Shown: piece after piece, positions 26,530 through 33,896 of the stretch | How positions within the stretch are numbered: the stretch's first letter is position 1 | Layout: each line of letters opens with the position of its first letter | Origin: Fictibacillus solisalsi | Lineage (GTDB): Bacteria > Bacillota > Bacilli > Bacillales > Fictibacillaceae | Direction: 5' to 3' | DNA length: 64,000 bases | NCBI RefSeq assembly: GCF_900103485.1 | Contig: NZ_FNHW01000003.1 | Location: forward strand, 62,001-126,000 | Program-made: the position numbers and the translations under genes | The notes under the pieces: model-generated | What the model was told of the DNA's origin: nothing | The model's input: the letters and a program-made list of their open reading frames with translations, nothing else | Database searches by the model: none

Positions 26530-27408
26530 TTACTGTGTTTGCTGCGGTAATTGGGTATCTTGCTTCTTAAGGGCATCCTTAAGATCTTTGTCGTTGATCT
26601 TGATGTCTGCATCCTTCTGAAGCTTGGAAATGACTTCGTCAGTTGATTTTGCTTTTTGCTGCTGCAATTCTTCCTTGATTTGTTTCTTTTTATCTTCGAA
26701 CTTATTGGTCTTTTTGTCTTCCACTTTAATAATATGGTAGCCGAACTGAGTCTTTATCGGATCGCTGACTTGTCCAGGCTTCAGTTTGAATGCAACCTTG
26801 TCAAACTCAGGAACCATTTGCCCCTTGCCAAAGTAGCCGAGTTCCCCACCTTTGGTTTTTGAACCTGGGTCTTTGGAATACTGCTCAGCAAGTTTTTTGA
26901 AATCTCCGCCTTTATCAAGCTTCGCCTTTACTTCATCTGCTGTCTTTTTATCATCGACAAGAATGTGGCTCGCTTTTACTTCTTCTTTGTACTTGTCATT
27001 GAAGAGCTTCTGCATTTCTTTATCACTGACTTTTACGCCGTCCGTTGCCGCTTTTTTATTTAACAGCTGGGTTTTCACAAGCTTTTTCAAGTCTTTTTCA
27101 CTCTTGATGCCGTTTTGCTCCAACGCTTGTTTAAACTGGTCATCGCCGCCCAGCTCTTTTTTGATTTTATCGATTTCGGTGTTAATTTCTTTATCCGTAA
27201 CCTTGTACTTTTTTTCGAGTAGCTTGTTATCTACCATTTGCTTAAGAACCTGGTCGCCATACTGGGCCTTAAGCTCATTGTAGAATTGATCCTTGGTGAT
27301 GTCTCCAGCTTTGGATTCCACAACTTTCTCTGATCCTGCACCTGAGTTGCACGCAGACAGCGACAGAACTCCGGCAGCAAGTCCAAGGGACACTAACCAT
27401 TTTTTCAT
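26530..27408 (-). CDS. prsA: PrsA foldase lipoprotein (parvulin-type peptidyl-prolyl isomerase)
   Basis: 292 aa, the same length as B. subtilis PrsA. Signal peptide MKKWLVSLGLAAGVLSLSAC ends in lipobox LSAC; the mature protein is membrane-anchored outside. N-terminal chaperone-like helical region, then the parvulin domain (about 133-223: K-A-S-H-I-L-V, G-G-E-L-G-Y-F-G-K-G-Q-M-V-P-E-F, F-G-Y-H-I-I-K-V), then a Lys/Gln-rich C-terminal helix. It folds exported proteins after Sec translocation and is essential in B. subtilis. GGGAGTG precedes the ATG. Relevant to the CssRS pair nearby. Confidence 0.95.
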   Translation of the reverse strand: MKKWLVSLGLAAGVLSLSACNSGAGSEKVVESKAGDITKDQFYNELKAQYGDQVLKQMVDNKLLEKKYKVTDKEINTEIDKIKKELGGDDQFKQALEQNGIKSEKDLKKLVKTQLLNKKAATDGVKVSDKEMQKLFNDKYKEEVKASHILVDDKKTADEVKAKLDKGGDFKKLAEQYSKDPGSKTKGGELGYFGKGQMVPEFDKVAFKLKPGQVSDPIKTQFGYHIIKVEDKKTNKFEDKKKQIKEELQQQKAKSTDEVISKLQKDADIKINDKDLKDALKKQDTQLPQQTQ

Positions 27409-27620
27409 CTGACACACTCCCACTGTTCGAGTAATATTTTCACTGTTTCTACTATAGCATAAACATTCAAAAAAGTACTATGCATCCTGACAATTATGAG
27501 AAAAATTACACATATTTACTTTGCAAGCCAGGAAGAAATTTTCGAAAACCGTGACATTCGTCTAATCAAACCGTGACATATCACTATATGATGTGGAGAA
27601 GACCAAAGGAGGAGATTAGA

Positions 27621-27716
27621 ATGGGGTGCGGTACAGGATTGGGCCATAGCTTTTTACTCCTGATTATTCTATTTATTTTGCTGATTATCATTGGTTGTAC
27701 CTGCTTTACATGCTAA
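27621..27716 (+). CDS. YjcZ/SscA-type hydrophobic microprotein 1 (31 aa)
   Basis: 31 aa beginning MGCGTGLGHSFLLL, a single hydrophobic helix of about 16 residues and a C-terminal cysteine cluster (G-C-T-C-F-T-C). AAGGAGGAG precedes the ATG. This pattern is the YjcZ family, whose B. subtilis member SscA (YhzE, 28 aa), also located near prsA, is needed for spore-component assembly. First of three tandem paralogues. Too short for standard ORF thresholds. Confidence 0.85.
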   Translation: MGCGTGLGHSFLLLIILFILLIIIGCTCFTC

Positions 27717-27833
27717 GGAACCAAAAGGACGAGTAGGCATTCGTTTAAAAAATCTTCACGAATTCAGGCATTCGCCTAGGCCCTGAGAGAATAGGCTGCA
27801 TAGGATACCGTAAGAAATAAAGGAGGTGGCATC

Positions 27834-27929
27834 ATGGGTTTCGCACATGGAAGAGGCTTCGCGTTAATCGTTGTGTTGTTTATTCTGTTGATCATCGTCG
27901 GATGTGTATGTTGGGGAGGCTGGTGCTAA
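27834..27929 (+). CDS. YjcZ/SscA-type hydrophobic microprotein 2 (31 aa)
   Basis: 31 aa beginning [15 protein letters not shown] with a central [10 protein letters not shown] helix and C-terminal W-G-G-W-C. AAAGGAGGTG lies directly upstream. About 30 bp before the ribosome site is CATAGGATA (27800-27808), matching the sigma-K -10 consensus CATANNNTA, although no clear -35 AC was found. Spore-coat-stage expression is thus suggested, not shown. Confidence 0.85.
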   Translation: MGFAHGRGFALIVVLFILLIIVGCVCWGGWC

Positions 27930-27986
27930 GCACCTGCCGTGCACTTTAGCAGTAAACCGGTGATTTTTGCCGGAGGAGGTAAAACA

Positions 27987-28070
27987 ATGAGCGGTATAGC
28001 TGGCGGCTTTGAGCTGATTGTTGTATTGATTATTCTACTCATTATTATTGGCTGTATTTGTTTCTGCTAA
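27987..28070 (+). CDS. YjcZ/SscA-type hydrophobic microprotein 3 (27 aa)
   Basis: 27 aa beginning MSGIAGGFELIVVL with helix I-I-L-L-I-I-I-G-C-I-C-F-C. GGAGGAGG precedes the ATG. The hydrophobic core I-I/V-L-L-I-I-x-G-C-x-C is shared with the two upstream copies. Its length and sequence are closest to SscA (28 aa) as I recall it. Followed by a terminator. Confidence 0.85.
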   Translation: MSGIAGGFELIVVLIILLIIIGCICFC

Positions 28071-28079
28071 TGAAGCACG

Positions 28080-28110
28080 AAGGGGAGGTGTATGCCATCC
28101 CCTTTGTTAG
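28080..28110 (+). terminator. Terminator after the microprotein cluster
   Basis: AAGGGGA and TCCCCTT arms with an 11-base loop, then TGTTAG; the T-run is short, so efficiency is uncertain. Confidence 0.6.
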
Positions 28111-28292
28111 TATGTAAAAATGTTTTCTACATAGGCACTGATTAAAAGCAATGTAATTAAAACATTGATTGTACGGAATACATTGGGCTGACTTTCAGCC
28201 GGAATGGACTTTTTTGCACAAAGTTCATTCGTCAGGGCATTAAAGATGAACAAAAATATAGGAGCAAGAATTACAAATATTAATCCTGGCAT
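28107..28292 (-). CDS. Small membrane protein (61 aa)
   Basis: 61 aa with two hydrophobic segments (about 2-20 and 40-57) separated by a charged loop. ATG is preceded by GGAGG at nine bases, and the next gene is divergent. Family not recognised. The two-helix hairpin layout suggests a small integral membrane protein with both termini on the same side. Confidence 0.7.
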   Translation of the reverse strand: MPGLIFVILAPIFLFIFNALTNELCAKKSIPAESQPNVFRTINVLITLLLISAYVENIFTY

Positions 28293-28380
28293 GTTACAAT
28301 ACCTCCATAAAAAGCTACCATTCTTACTTTAACAAAAGTTGGAGAATAAGAATAGAAAAATGCACGGATGGAGGATATAA

Positions 28381-28947
28381 ATGATAAATAAATGGAAGTG
28401 GGGCTTTTTGACCTTGGCTGGTCTCGTGGTCATCGGGCTCATCATCATCGTTTCTTTGTTGTTTTCCGGAGGGGAAAAGAATTTTGATAAAGCGGCCAAT
28501 GAGACACTGCCGGCCGGGAAAAAGTTGTTCACCATACATACAGGCAAGGAGCAGGCTGCTTTTTTAATGAATAAAGAGCTCGAAGATCAAAAAGGTGTGA
28601 AAATGAAAGCTGAGCTAACCGATCAGGTAAAACTGCTTGGTAAGGCAGACTTGTTTGGACGGGAAATCATGTACCAGATGGACCTCGATCCTGAAGTAAT
28701 GAAAAACGGTGACTTGGTCCTACATGAAAAGAATGTCAGGGTAGGAAGGCTGAATCTGCCGGGAGAACAGGTTCTCACTCTGGTATCCAATACGGTGGAT
28801 CTGCCGAAGTGGGTCAAGGTTTATCCGCAGGAGGAACTGATCCAGGTCCAGCTGACAAAGATGAAGGTAAAAAAACATATTGAAGTAAAGGCAAAAAAAG
28901 TGGATTTAACAAACGATGAAATTATCATCGATGTACTGAGCAAGTAA
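28381..28947 (+). CDS. YpmS-family protein (DUF2140)
   Basis: 188 aa, like B. subtilis YpmS (about 187 aa): N-terminal membrane anchor (about 8-29) followed by an extracytoplasmic beta-rich domain with F-D-K-A-A-N-E, V-S-N-T-V-D-L-P-K-W-V-K-V-Y-P and final V-D-L-T-N-D-E-I-I-I-D-V. GGAGG precedes the ATG. Function unknown. It is not at the B. subtilis ypmS position, so it may be a second copy or a relocated gene; orthology is not claimed. Confidence 0.82.
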   Translation: MINKWKWGFLTLAGLVVIGLIIIVSLLFSGGEKNFDKAANETLPAGKKLFTIHTGKEQAAFLMNKELEDQKGVKMKAELTDQVKLLGKADLFGREIMYQMDLDPEVMKNGDLVLHEKNVRVGRLNLPGEQVLTLVSNTVDLPKWVKVYPQEELIQVQLTKMKVKKHIEVKAKKVDLTNDEIIIDVLSK

Positions 28948-28993
28948 TTCCTGACAAGCAGGCAGTATATGGAGAAATTTTGAAGAAAACAAG

Positions 28994-29022
28994 AAAGCCG
29001 CCTTACAAAAAAGGCGGCTTTG
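28994..29022 (+). terminator. Intrinsic terminator after ypmS-like gene
   Basis: Perfect AAAGCCGCCTT and AAGGCGGCTTT arms, six-base loop; the T-run is short, so it may also act as a 3' stabilising hairpin. Confidence 0.75.
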
Positions 29023-29069
29023 CTATACAATAGAAAGTATAGATCCACGATAAAGAAAGCAGGATGAAG

Positions 29070-29411
29070 ATGGAAACGATTGAAGAACGTGTTGAACGGC
29101 TGGAGTATTATAACCGGCTGACTGTACAATCGATTAATTTAAGGACATATCCCTTTTACACACTGGTGATGGAAAAACACCTCACCGAGGCAGAAGTGGA
29201 AGATGTCCTTTCATTGTGTAATGAACTTCACCGGCGTTTCACCGCTCAGACGGAGAACGGTTATGTCCAGTACCTTCCTCTTCTTCTCCATTTTGCCGGA
29301 ATGCTCAATTCAAAGCTGAAGCCGAGAGAAACCATCGAGGCTCTGCGTCTCCAGGGAATTCATCCAGAACTAATGGATAAACTCTATGAACTGGCACGGC
29401 GTTATGAATGA
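29070..29411 (+). CDS. yhaI: YhaI (DUF1878)
   Basis: 113 aa from the second of two in-frame ATGs; that gives the B. subtilis YhaI length and leaves AGGATGA as ribosome site. All-helical, with E-R-V-E-R-L-E-Y-Y at the start and a C-terminal [13 protein letters not shown]. Function unknown. Its 3' end overlaps the convergent hpr gene by 10 bp. Neighbourhood yhaI-hpr-yhaH is as in B. subtilis. Confidence 0.9.
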   Translation: METIEERVERLEYYNRLTVQSINLRTYPFYTLVMEKHLTEAEVEDVLSLCNELHRRFTAQTENGYVQYLPLLLHFAGMLNSKLKPRETIEALRLQGIHPELMDKLYELARRYE

Positions 29412-29986
29412 ACGCTAGCCAGCTCTGGAGTCAGCGGAATGACATTGCTCGGTGCTTTCTCTTCAAGGCTTTCCTCTATTTTTTCTTCCAGTTTGTTAAA
29501 AATAGTCATAAAATCCTCACCATAAATATTTCGGAGCATGCTCATAATCTCAGGAAATTCGGGAAACTTCCCAAAAAGATCCTTGATTGGCAGTGCGGAT
29601 GTATAAACACCAAATTTGGCTGGATCATACGTTTTCATTGTTTTTAAGAGCAATTCTTCACCCTTATCTGTCAATTGAATGTATGTATTTCGCTTGTCGT
29701 TTTCTCTTTTAGAAAAAGACAGATATCCTTGTTCTTCCAGCTTTTTCGAAAAATTGAATGCAGTGGAAACATGCATGACACCAAACTTTGCGATATCGGA
29801 AATGCTTGCTCCTTCCAGATGGTGAGCAATCCATAAAATATGGTGTTCATTTATGTTTAACCCAAAATCCTTGATCCAATTTTGCCAGTCTTTTTCCACA
29901 CTTTTCCATAGCGCTTTACTGATTTGAGCGAATGTCTGACTGAAAATCATCGCTTCTTTTAAACTCGTTAAATTATCCTTTTCCAT
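29402..29986 (-). CDS. hpr: Hpr/ScoC MarR-family transition-state regulator
   Basis: 194 aa (B. subtilis Hpr 203 aa). MarR-type winged helix: [43 protein letters not shown] recognition region and wing [13 protein letters not shown]. Hpr represses exoprotease, peptide-transport and sporulation genes in B. subtilis. GGAGGGC precedes the ATG. The convergent 10-bp overlap with yhaI means the two mRNAs share complementary ends. Confidence 0.93.
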   Translation of the reverse strand: MEKDNLTSLKEAMIFSQTFAQISKALWKSVEKDWQNWIKDFGLNINEHHILWIAHHLEGASISDIAKFGVMHVSTAFNFSKKLEEQGYLSFSKRENDKRNTYIQLTDKGEELLLKTMKTYDPAKFGVYTSALPIKDLFGKFPEFPEIMSMLRNIYGEDFMTIFNKLEEKIEESLEEKAPSNVIPLTPELASVHS

Positions 29987-30149
29987 ACCAAATGCCCTCC
30001 ATCACAACATATAAGAACATCAATCTATTCCTCATTATGCCAGTGTTTCCTATAATAAGAAAGTAAAATTTTTGAAAAACGCAAGAAAAATTGGTAATAA
30101 AGGCGCGAAACTTAAGTATGATAAGATAGCAACGATGATTTCGTCCGTA

Positions 30150-30176
30150 ACAAAAGAAATCTCCTTTTTAGGAGAT
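30150..30176 (-). terminator. Intrinsic terminator after yhaH
   Basis: Minus-strand arms ATCTCC and GGAGAT with a six-base loop, then TTCTTTTGTT. Confidence 0.75.
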
Positions 30177-30188
30177 CCCTGATGGATT

Positions 30189-30545
30189 TTATTTTGCAAC
30201 GGTGCTTTTTGTCTCTTCAATGGTACCCTGGATTTCCTTTACACCCTCCTGAATATGTTCCATGTTGGGCTGTACATCTTCCTTCCAGTGGCTGATGTCT
30301 TTTTTCAGATCAGCTGATGCCTGCTTGAAGGCTTCTTTGCCTTCCTTTGATACAAACATCACCTTTTCCTTCAATGTGATGCTGTTTTGCTTCATTTTGG
30401 AAACCGAGCCTTTCAGCTTGGCCGCCCCGTTTTTAATATCCTGTCTGACATCTTTCCCTGATTTGGGAGCGGAGAGAAGTGCAGTGGCACCTGTAATAAT
30501 TGTTCCGATCGCGAAACCGTAAAGTAGAGATTTTGTTTTAGCCAT
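30189..30545 (-). CDS. yhaH: YhaH, YtxH-like protein
   Basis: 118 aa: short hydrophobic N-terminal segment (about 7-27, G-F-A-I-G-T-I-I-T-G-A-T-A-L-L) ending in S-A-P-K-S-G-K-D-V-R, the YtxH signature, followed by a long charged helix. Related proteins are general-stress or envelope proteins of unknown mechanism. GAGGAGG precedes the ATG. A sigma-B-like sequence lies about 70 bp upstream (30615-30639, minus strand: GTTAAA, 13 bp, GGGAAA). Confidence 0.88.
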   Translation of the reverse strand: MAKTKSLLYGFAIGTIITGATALLSAPKSGKDVRQDIKNGAAKLKGSVSKMKQNSITLKEKVMFVSKEGKEAFKQASADLKKDISHWKEDVQPNMEHIQEGVKEIQGTIEETKSTVAK

Positions 30546-30614
30546 GATTAATTCCTCCTCTTTTATATTTATTAATTACTTTCTTGCTGTTAAAGAAAAA
30601 TTCCTATTAAAAAA

Positions 30615-30639
30615 TTTCCCGAAATGAGAAATATTTAAC
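30615..30639 (-). promoter_or_regulatory. Possible sigma-B promoter for yhaH
   Basis: Minus strand GTTAAA, 13-bp spacer, GGGAAA, compared with GTTTAA-N12-15-GGGTAT. YtxH-type genes can be sigma-B dependent in B. subtilis. Weak on sequence alone. Confidence 0.3.
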
Positions 30640-30698
30640 GATGTTTTTCGGCATGTTTGGACATGCGCCTGCATATCTTAATAGGGAGTGAGGGACAA

Positions 30699-30893
30699 AT
30701 GAGCTGGACATCTTGGCTTTTTCTGGCTGCAGGACTGTTTCTGGTTATACGTATGCTGTACTCATTAAATACTACCCGCCAGTACTCTTTTCGTAACACA
30801 CAGATTATTAGACAAAGAAAAAAAGCTTTATTTGTCGGTCTTATGGGCATTAGCGGACTTTTGATTTTTTTGGTTGTATTTGTCATAAAATAA
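30699..30893 (+). CDS. Small two-helix membrane protein (64 aa)
   Basis: 64 aa beginning MSWTSWLFLAAGLFLVIRML; second hydrophobic segment at about 43-63. The loop between is basic (T-T-R-Q-Y-S-F-R-N-T-Q-I-I-R-Q-R-K-K), so termini are probably outside. Start ATG follows GGGAGTGAGGG; a longer frame upstream lacks support. Divergent from yhaH and ended by a strong terminator. Family not recognised. Confidence 0.75.
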   Translation: MSWTSWLFLAAGLFLVIRMLYSLNTTRQYSFRNTQIIRQRKKALFVGLMGISGLLIFLVVFVIK

Positions 30894-30905
30894 TGAAAAA
30901 GGGGG

Positions 30906-30936
30906 AAAGCTGATTCTTTGTGAATCGGCTTTTTTA
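30906..30936 (+). terminator. Intrinsic terminator after 30699-30893
   Basis: Arms AAAGCTGATTC and GAATCGGCTTT (one T-G pair), TTTGT loop, run of T. Confidence 0.88.
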
Positions 30937-30997
30937 TGTTAGAAATAAAGTAGATAAAGGTATAATAACAACAAGTCAAGAGGAGGGGTTTAGTATT

Positions 30998-31414
30998 ATG
31001 GAGCGTCACACCATTGGCAACTATTTTAACAAAATGAAAAGTAAAGCTTCTGTCATTCTCGATGATGATAAGCAAACGGGCGAGCTGATCACGGATGCGG
31101 AGAAGAAAACTGAAACCGCGCAGAACAGCAGCGGCCTTCGCGAGCTGATCACCCAGGTGAGCGGCTTGATCCGGCTGGTGAAGCATTACCGTGATGGCAC
31201 GTACCGAGAAGTATCAAAAAAATCAATGATGCTTGTCATTGCTGCACTGCTTTACTTTGTCAGCCCGATTGATGCGGTTCCCGACTTCCTAGTGGGAATT
31301 GGATTATTGGATGATGCGGCTGTACTCGCTTTTTTATACAAAACAATCAAGGAAGAAATCGATCACTACATGGAATGGGAAGAAAAAGAGCAAACAATAA
31401 AGCCGGCACCTTAA
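30998..31414 (+). CDS. DUF1232 (YkvA-like) protein
   Basis: 138 aa. The C-terminal half carries the DUF1232 signature: Y-F-V-S-P-I-D-A-V-P-D-F-L-V-G-I-G-L-L-D-D-A-A-V within a hydrophobic hairpin. The N-terminal 60 residues are polar. ATG with AGGAGGGG upstream; a perfect TATAAT (30961-30966) with a weak -35 lies 30 bp before that. Function of the family is unknown. Convergent to trpP with a shared hairpin. Confidence 0.87.
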   Translation: MERHTIGNYFNKMKSKASVILDDDKQTGELITDAEKKTETAQNSSGLRELITQVSGLIRLVKHYRDGTYREVSKKSMMLVIAALLYFVSPIDAVPDFLVGIGLLDDAAVLAFLYKTIKEEIDHYMEWEEKEQTIKPAP

Positions 31415-31437
31415 TTCCAGGTACCGGCCCTTTTTTG
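31402..31437 (+). terminator. Intrinsic terminator between DUF1232 gene and trpP
   Basis: Arms GCCGGCACCT and AGGTACCGGC (one mismatch), the DUF1232 stop codon inside the loop, then CCTTTTTTG. May also serve trpP from the other side. Confidence 0.8.
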
Positions 31438-31989
31438 TTATGCTTTTCTTGCTGTATTTTGAGCTGCAATCCCTTTGTTGTTCTGTGGCGCTGTACGTTT
31501 ACGCACACTGTTTGCTACAGGGTAAATCACGAACATGACCACGCAGTTAATAGCAGCTGTCGGCAGAACGACGGTGAGGAACAGGGCTGAAAATGTTCCG
31601 GGAAGTCCGGCTACGAAAAGAGCCGTTCCAAGGAAAATGGTCCCGCTCACAATGGTTCCGACAAGCGTAAGAATTGCAGCGGTCAGGGCATTTAGCTTAA
31701 TACGTGAAATCATGAGAAATAGTGCCAGAAATACGAGTGCACTGATTGGTTTGTCCACCAGGTTGGCAATCTGCCCGCCGGGAAAAGTGGTTGTAATAGC
31801 TGTAATGGCCCCTGTTGCCAGTGCAGCGACAATCACATTGGACACCGCCGGAAACATAATAATGGTCAAAAATAGCATGGTCAGCATCATGTCAGGCCTC
31901 ATGCCCAAAAATAAAGGGGGCATAACGGCATGCAGGACATACCCCAATGCTAAAAGTACAGCAGTTATTGCTAAAGATCTTGTTTTCAT
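31438..31989 (-). CDS. trpP: TrpP (YhaG) tryptophan transporter
   Basis: 183 aa (B. subtilis TrpP about 172 aa), five to six hydrophobic helices, conserved start L-A-I-T-A-V-L-L-A-L-G-Y-V-L-H and P-G-G-Q-I-A-N-L-V-D-K-P segments of TrpP. A small integral membrane protein for tryptophan uptake, of the size of ECF-type S components. The 5' leader has five (G/U)AG triplets spaced by exactly two bases covering the ribosome site (31992-32014), the arrangement bound by TRAP in B. subtilis to block TrpP translation when tryptophan is plentiful. Confidence 0.92.
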   Translation of the reverse strand: MKTRSLAITAVLLALGYVLHAVMPPLFLGMRPDMMLTMLFLTIIMFPAVSNVIVAALATGAITAITTTFPGGQIANLVDKPISALVFLALFLMISRIKLNALTAAILTLVGTIVSGTIFLGTALFVAGLPGTFSALFLTVVLPTAAINCVVMFVIYPVANSVRKRTAPQNNKGIAAQNTARKA

Positions 31990-32014
31990 CTCTCATCTCT
32001 CCTCAACTCAACTA
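31987..32014 (-). promoter_or_regulatory. TRAP-binding leader of trpP
   Basis: Reading the minus strand: TAG-TT-GAG-TT-GAG-GA then GAG-AT-GAG-AG-ATG, five triplets with perfect two-base spacing running into the start codon and including the Shine-Dalgarno region. Further upstream triplets (AAG, GAG) are less regular. Translational repression by Trp-activated TRAP is inferred. Confidence 0.8.
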
Positions 32015-32104
32015 ATTACTTCCTTCATAGGTGCTCTCGTGCCCTCTGCAAAGAAGTTCATCTTATTTTAACAAATTTCATTAGCATTGAACAGGCAACA
32101 AGCC

Positions 32105-33190
32105 CTAATTACCTTGTTTTTCCTGAAACTCAATCATGAATTTCTTTAACGCTTGGCATGCTTCCAAAGGAACCGCATTATACGCAGAAGCTCTGCATCC
32201 CCCAACAGAACGGTGGCCGGCAAGTCCAGAAAATCCTTGTTCCTGTGCCTCTTTTAAAAATTGCTTCGTAAGCTCTTCGTTTTGCAAGGTGAAGGTAATG
32301 TTCATCAAAGAACGGCTGTCTTTTTCGGCATGGCCGGTATAAAAGCCGCCGCTTTCATCAATAGCGTCATAAATGAGCTTTGCTTTTTCCTTGTTCCGTC
32401 TTTCCAGTTCTTCAAGACCGCCCAGTTCTTTTGCCCACTCCAGTACAAGTTTGAGCAGATAGATTGAAAATGTAGGTGGTGTATTATAAAGCGAACGGTT
32501 TTTCATATGTGTTTCATAAGAGAGTATAGTCGGAAGTTCTTTGTTTGCTTTGTCCGCTACCTCTTTTCGCATAATAACAACGGTAACACCAGCTGGCCCC
32601 AGATTCTTCTGTGCGCCTGCATAGATCATTCCGAACTTTTCAACCGGAAATCGTTTGCTGAGAATGTCACTGGACATATCAGCGATCAAGAATGGGTGCT
32701 CAAGGTGGTCGAACGAGGCCCATTGCGTACCGAAAATGGTGTTGTTGCTTGTCACGTGTACATACGTATAGTCATCGGAAAAAAGAGAAGGGATTTCCGG
32801 GATGGAGGAATAGTTGGAAGATTTGCCTGATACAATTTCCTCAGCTTCCCCAATTTTTTTCGCTTCCTTCAGGGCTTTCTCTGACCATGACCCTGTAAGA
32901 ATGTAGCCTGGCTTTTGGTTTTGTTTCATGAAATTCATGGGGATCATGGCAAACTGCAGGCTTGCACCACCCTGTAGAAATAGGATCTCATACTCATCGG
33001 GGATGGATAAGAGCTCCTTTAACAGGTTTTTTGCCTGTTCATGCACAGCTTCATAATGCTTTCCGCGGTGACTGTGCTCCATGATGCTCATTCCTGTATC
33101 TTCAAAGTCCAAAAGTTCTTCTTTCGCTTTTTGCAGTACTTCCCGCGGCAAAGCCGCGGGACCGGCGTTGAAATTATATACGTGTTTCAT
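32105..33190 (-). CDS. serC: Phosphoserine aminotransferase
   Basis: 361 aa (B. subtilis SerC 359 aa). Class V aminotransferase: N-terminal N-F-N-A-G-P-A-A-L-P, Q-G-G-A-S-L-Q-F phosphate loop, PLP-binding Lys195 in YAGAQKNLGPAG, and C-terminal G-L-A-G-H-R-S-V-G-G-C-R-A-S-A-Y-N. Converts 3-phosphohydroxypyruvate and glutamate to phosphoserine, step two of serine synthesis, and also serves PLP synthesis. GAGGAGG precedes the ATG. A terminator separates it from hit, so it needs its own promoter or readthrough. Confidence 0.96.
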   Translation of the reverse strand: MKHVYNFNAGPAALPREVLQKAKEELLDFEDTGMSIMEHSHRGKHYEAVHEQAKNLLKELLSIPDEYEILFLQGGASLQFAMIPMNFMKQNQKPGYILTGSWSEKALKEAKKIGEAEEIVSGKSSNYSSIPEIPSLFSDDYTYVHVTSNNTIFGTQWASFDHLEHPFLIADMSSDILSKRFPVEKFGMIYAGAQKNLGPAGVTVVIMRKEVADKANKELPTILSYETHMKNRSLYNTPPTFSIYLLKLVLEWAKELGGLEELERRNKEKAKLIYDAIDESGGFYTGHAEKDSRSLMNITFTLQNEELTKQFLKEAQEQGFSGLAGHRSVGGCRASAYNAVPLEACQALKKFMIEFQEKQGN

Positions 33191-33213
33191 GAATGCAATT
33201 CCTCCTCTGGTGA

Positions 33214-33241
33214 AATAAAAAACTGCCTTTAAACAGGCAGT
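33214..33241 (-). terminator. Intrinsic terminator after hit
   Basis: Minus-strand arms ACTGCCT and AGGCAGT with a six-base loop, then TTTTTTATTTC. Lies between hit and serC. Confidence 0.85.
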
Positions 33242-33252
33242 GATCGTATTGA

Positions 33253-33678
33253 TCAGGAAAGACGGGCTGCTATACTGCTCGATATTTCCTCAAATTGTTC
33301 TCTGGTGTAATCATGTGTTTCCCAAACCGCTCCAAAGCCATCACCTTTCCCGTAGCGCGGGATAATATGTACATGATAGTGGAATACAGATTGTCCGGCT
33401 GCTTCGCCATTATTGTTAAGCACATTTAAACCGATCGGATCAAACGCTTCTTTAATGGCAGTGGCGATATGCGGTACCGCAGAGAACAACTTTCCGGCTG
33501 TCTCAGACGGCAGGGCAAACACATCTTTGTGATGAGATTTTGGGATCACCAGGGTGTGTCCTTTTGTGACCTGGCTGATATCCAAAAACGCCACTACATT
33601 CTCATCCTCATAGACCTTGTAGGAAGGGATGTCACCTTTTATAATTTTACAAAAAATGCATTGATCATCATGATTCAT
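33253..33678 (-). CDS. hit: HIT-family (HinT-type) nucleotide hydrolase
   Basis: 141 aa (B. subtilis Hit about 145 aa). N-terminal zinc-type C-I-F-C (Cys7, Cys10), then the histidine triad HYHVHII with His100, His102, His104. HinT proteins hydrolyse AMP-linked substrates such as aminoacyl adenylates and phosphoramidates. Divergent from ecsA, the same arrangement as B. subtilis. Confidence 0.95.
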   Translation of the reverse strand: MNHDDQCIFCKIIKGDIPSYKVYEDENVVAFLDISQVTKGHTLVIPKSHHKDVFALPSETAGKLFSAVPHIATAIKEAFDPIGLNVLNNNGEAAGQSVFHYHVHIIPRYGKGDGFGAVWETHDYTREQFEEISSSIAARLS

Positions 33679-33755
33679 TCCATCACCTCAAATGTTTTTT
33701 CTCATTTTAGCACAAGTCGGGACTATATGTTATTGGAACATTTAGAAATTTACAT

Positions 33756-33786
33756 AAGAAAAAGAGCCCTGCGTATGCAGAGCTCT
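33756..33786 (-). terminator. Minus-strand terminator upstream of hit
   Basis: Minus-strand arms AGAGCTCTGC and GCAGGGCTCT (one T-G pair), ATAC loop, then TTTTTCTT. No recognised gene ends here on this strand, so it may insulate hit or end an unannotated minus transcript from the hit-ecsA gap. Confidence 0.65.
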
Positions 33787-33861
33787 CTTCCTATAGAGGT
33801 TAGAGAAGAAAGGAGAACCTGGAAACATACATTCCGATTTTTTAGCGAACACCTCATTCCA

Positions 33862-33890
33862 TTGGATTATATGCCTGGGTAAGCTATAAT
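33862..33890 (+). promoter_or_regulatory. Sigma-A promoter of candidate small RNA
   Basis: TTGGAT (33862-33867), 17-bp spacer, perfect TATAAT (33885-33890). No ORF with a ribosome site follows before the next terminator. Confidence 0.6.
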
Positions 33891-33896
33891 CTTTTC

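Noticed and set aside
30635-31186. 183-codon minus-strand ORF opposite the 30699-31414 genes
   Set aside because: Antisense to two plausible plus-strand genes with ribosome sites; crosses the terminator at 30906-30936.
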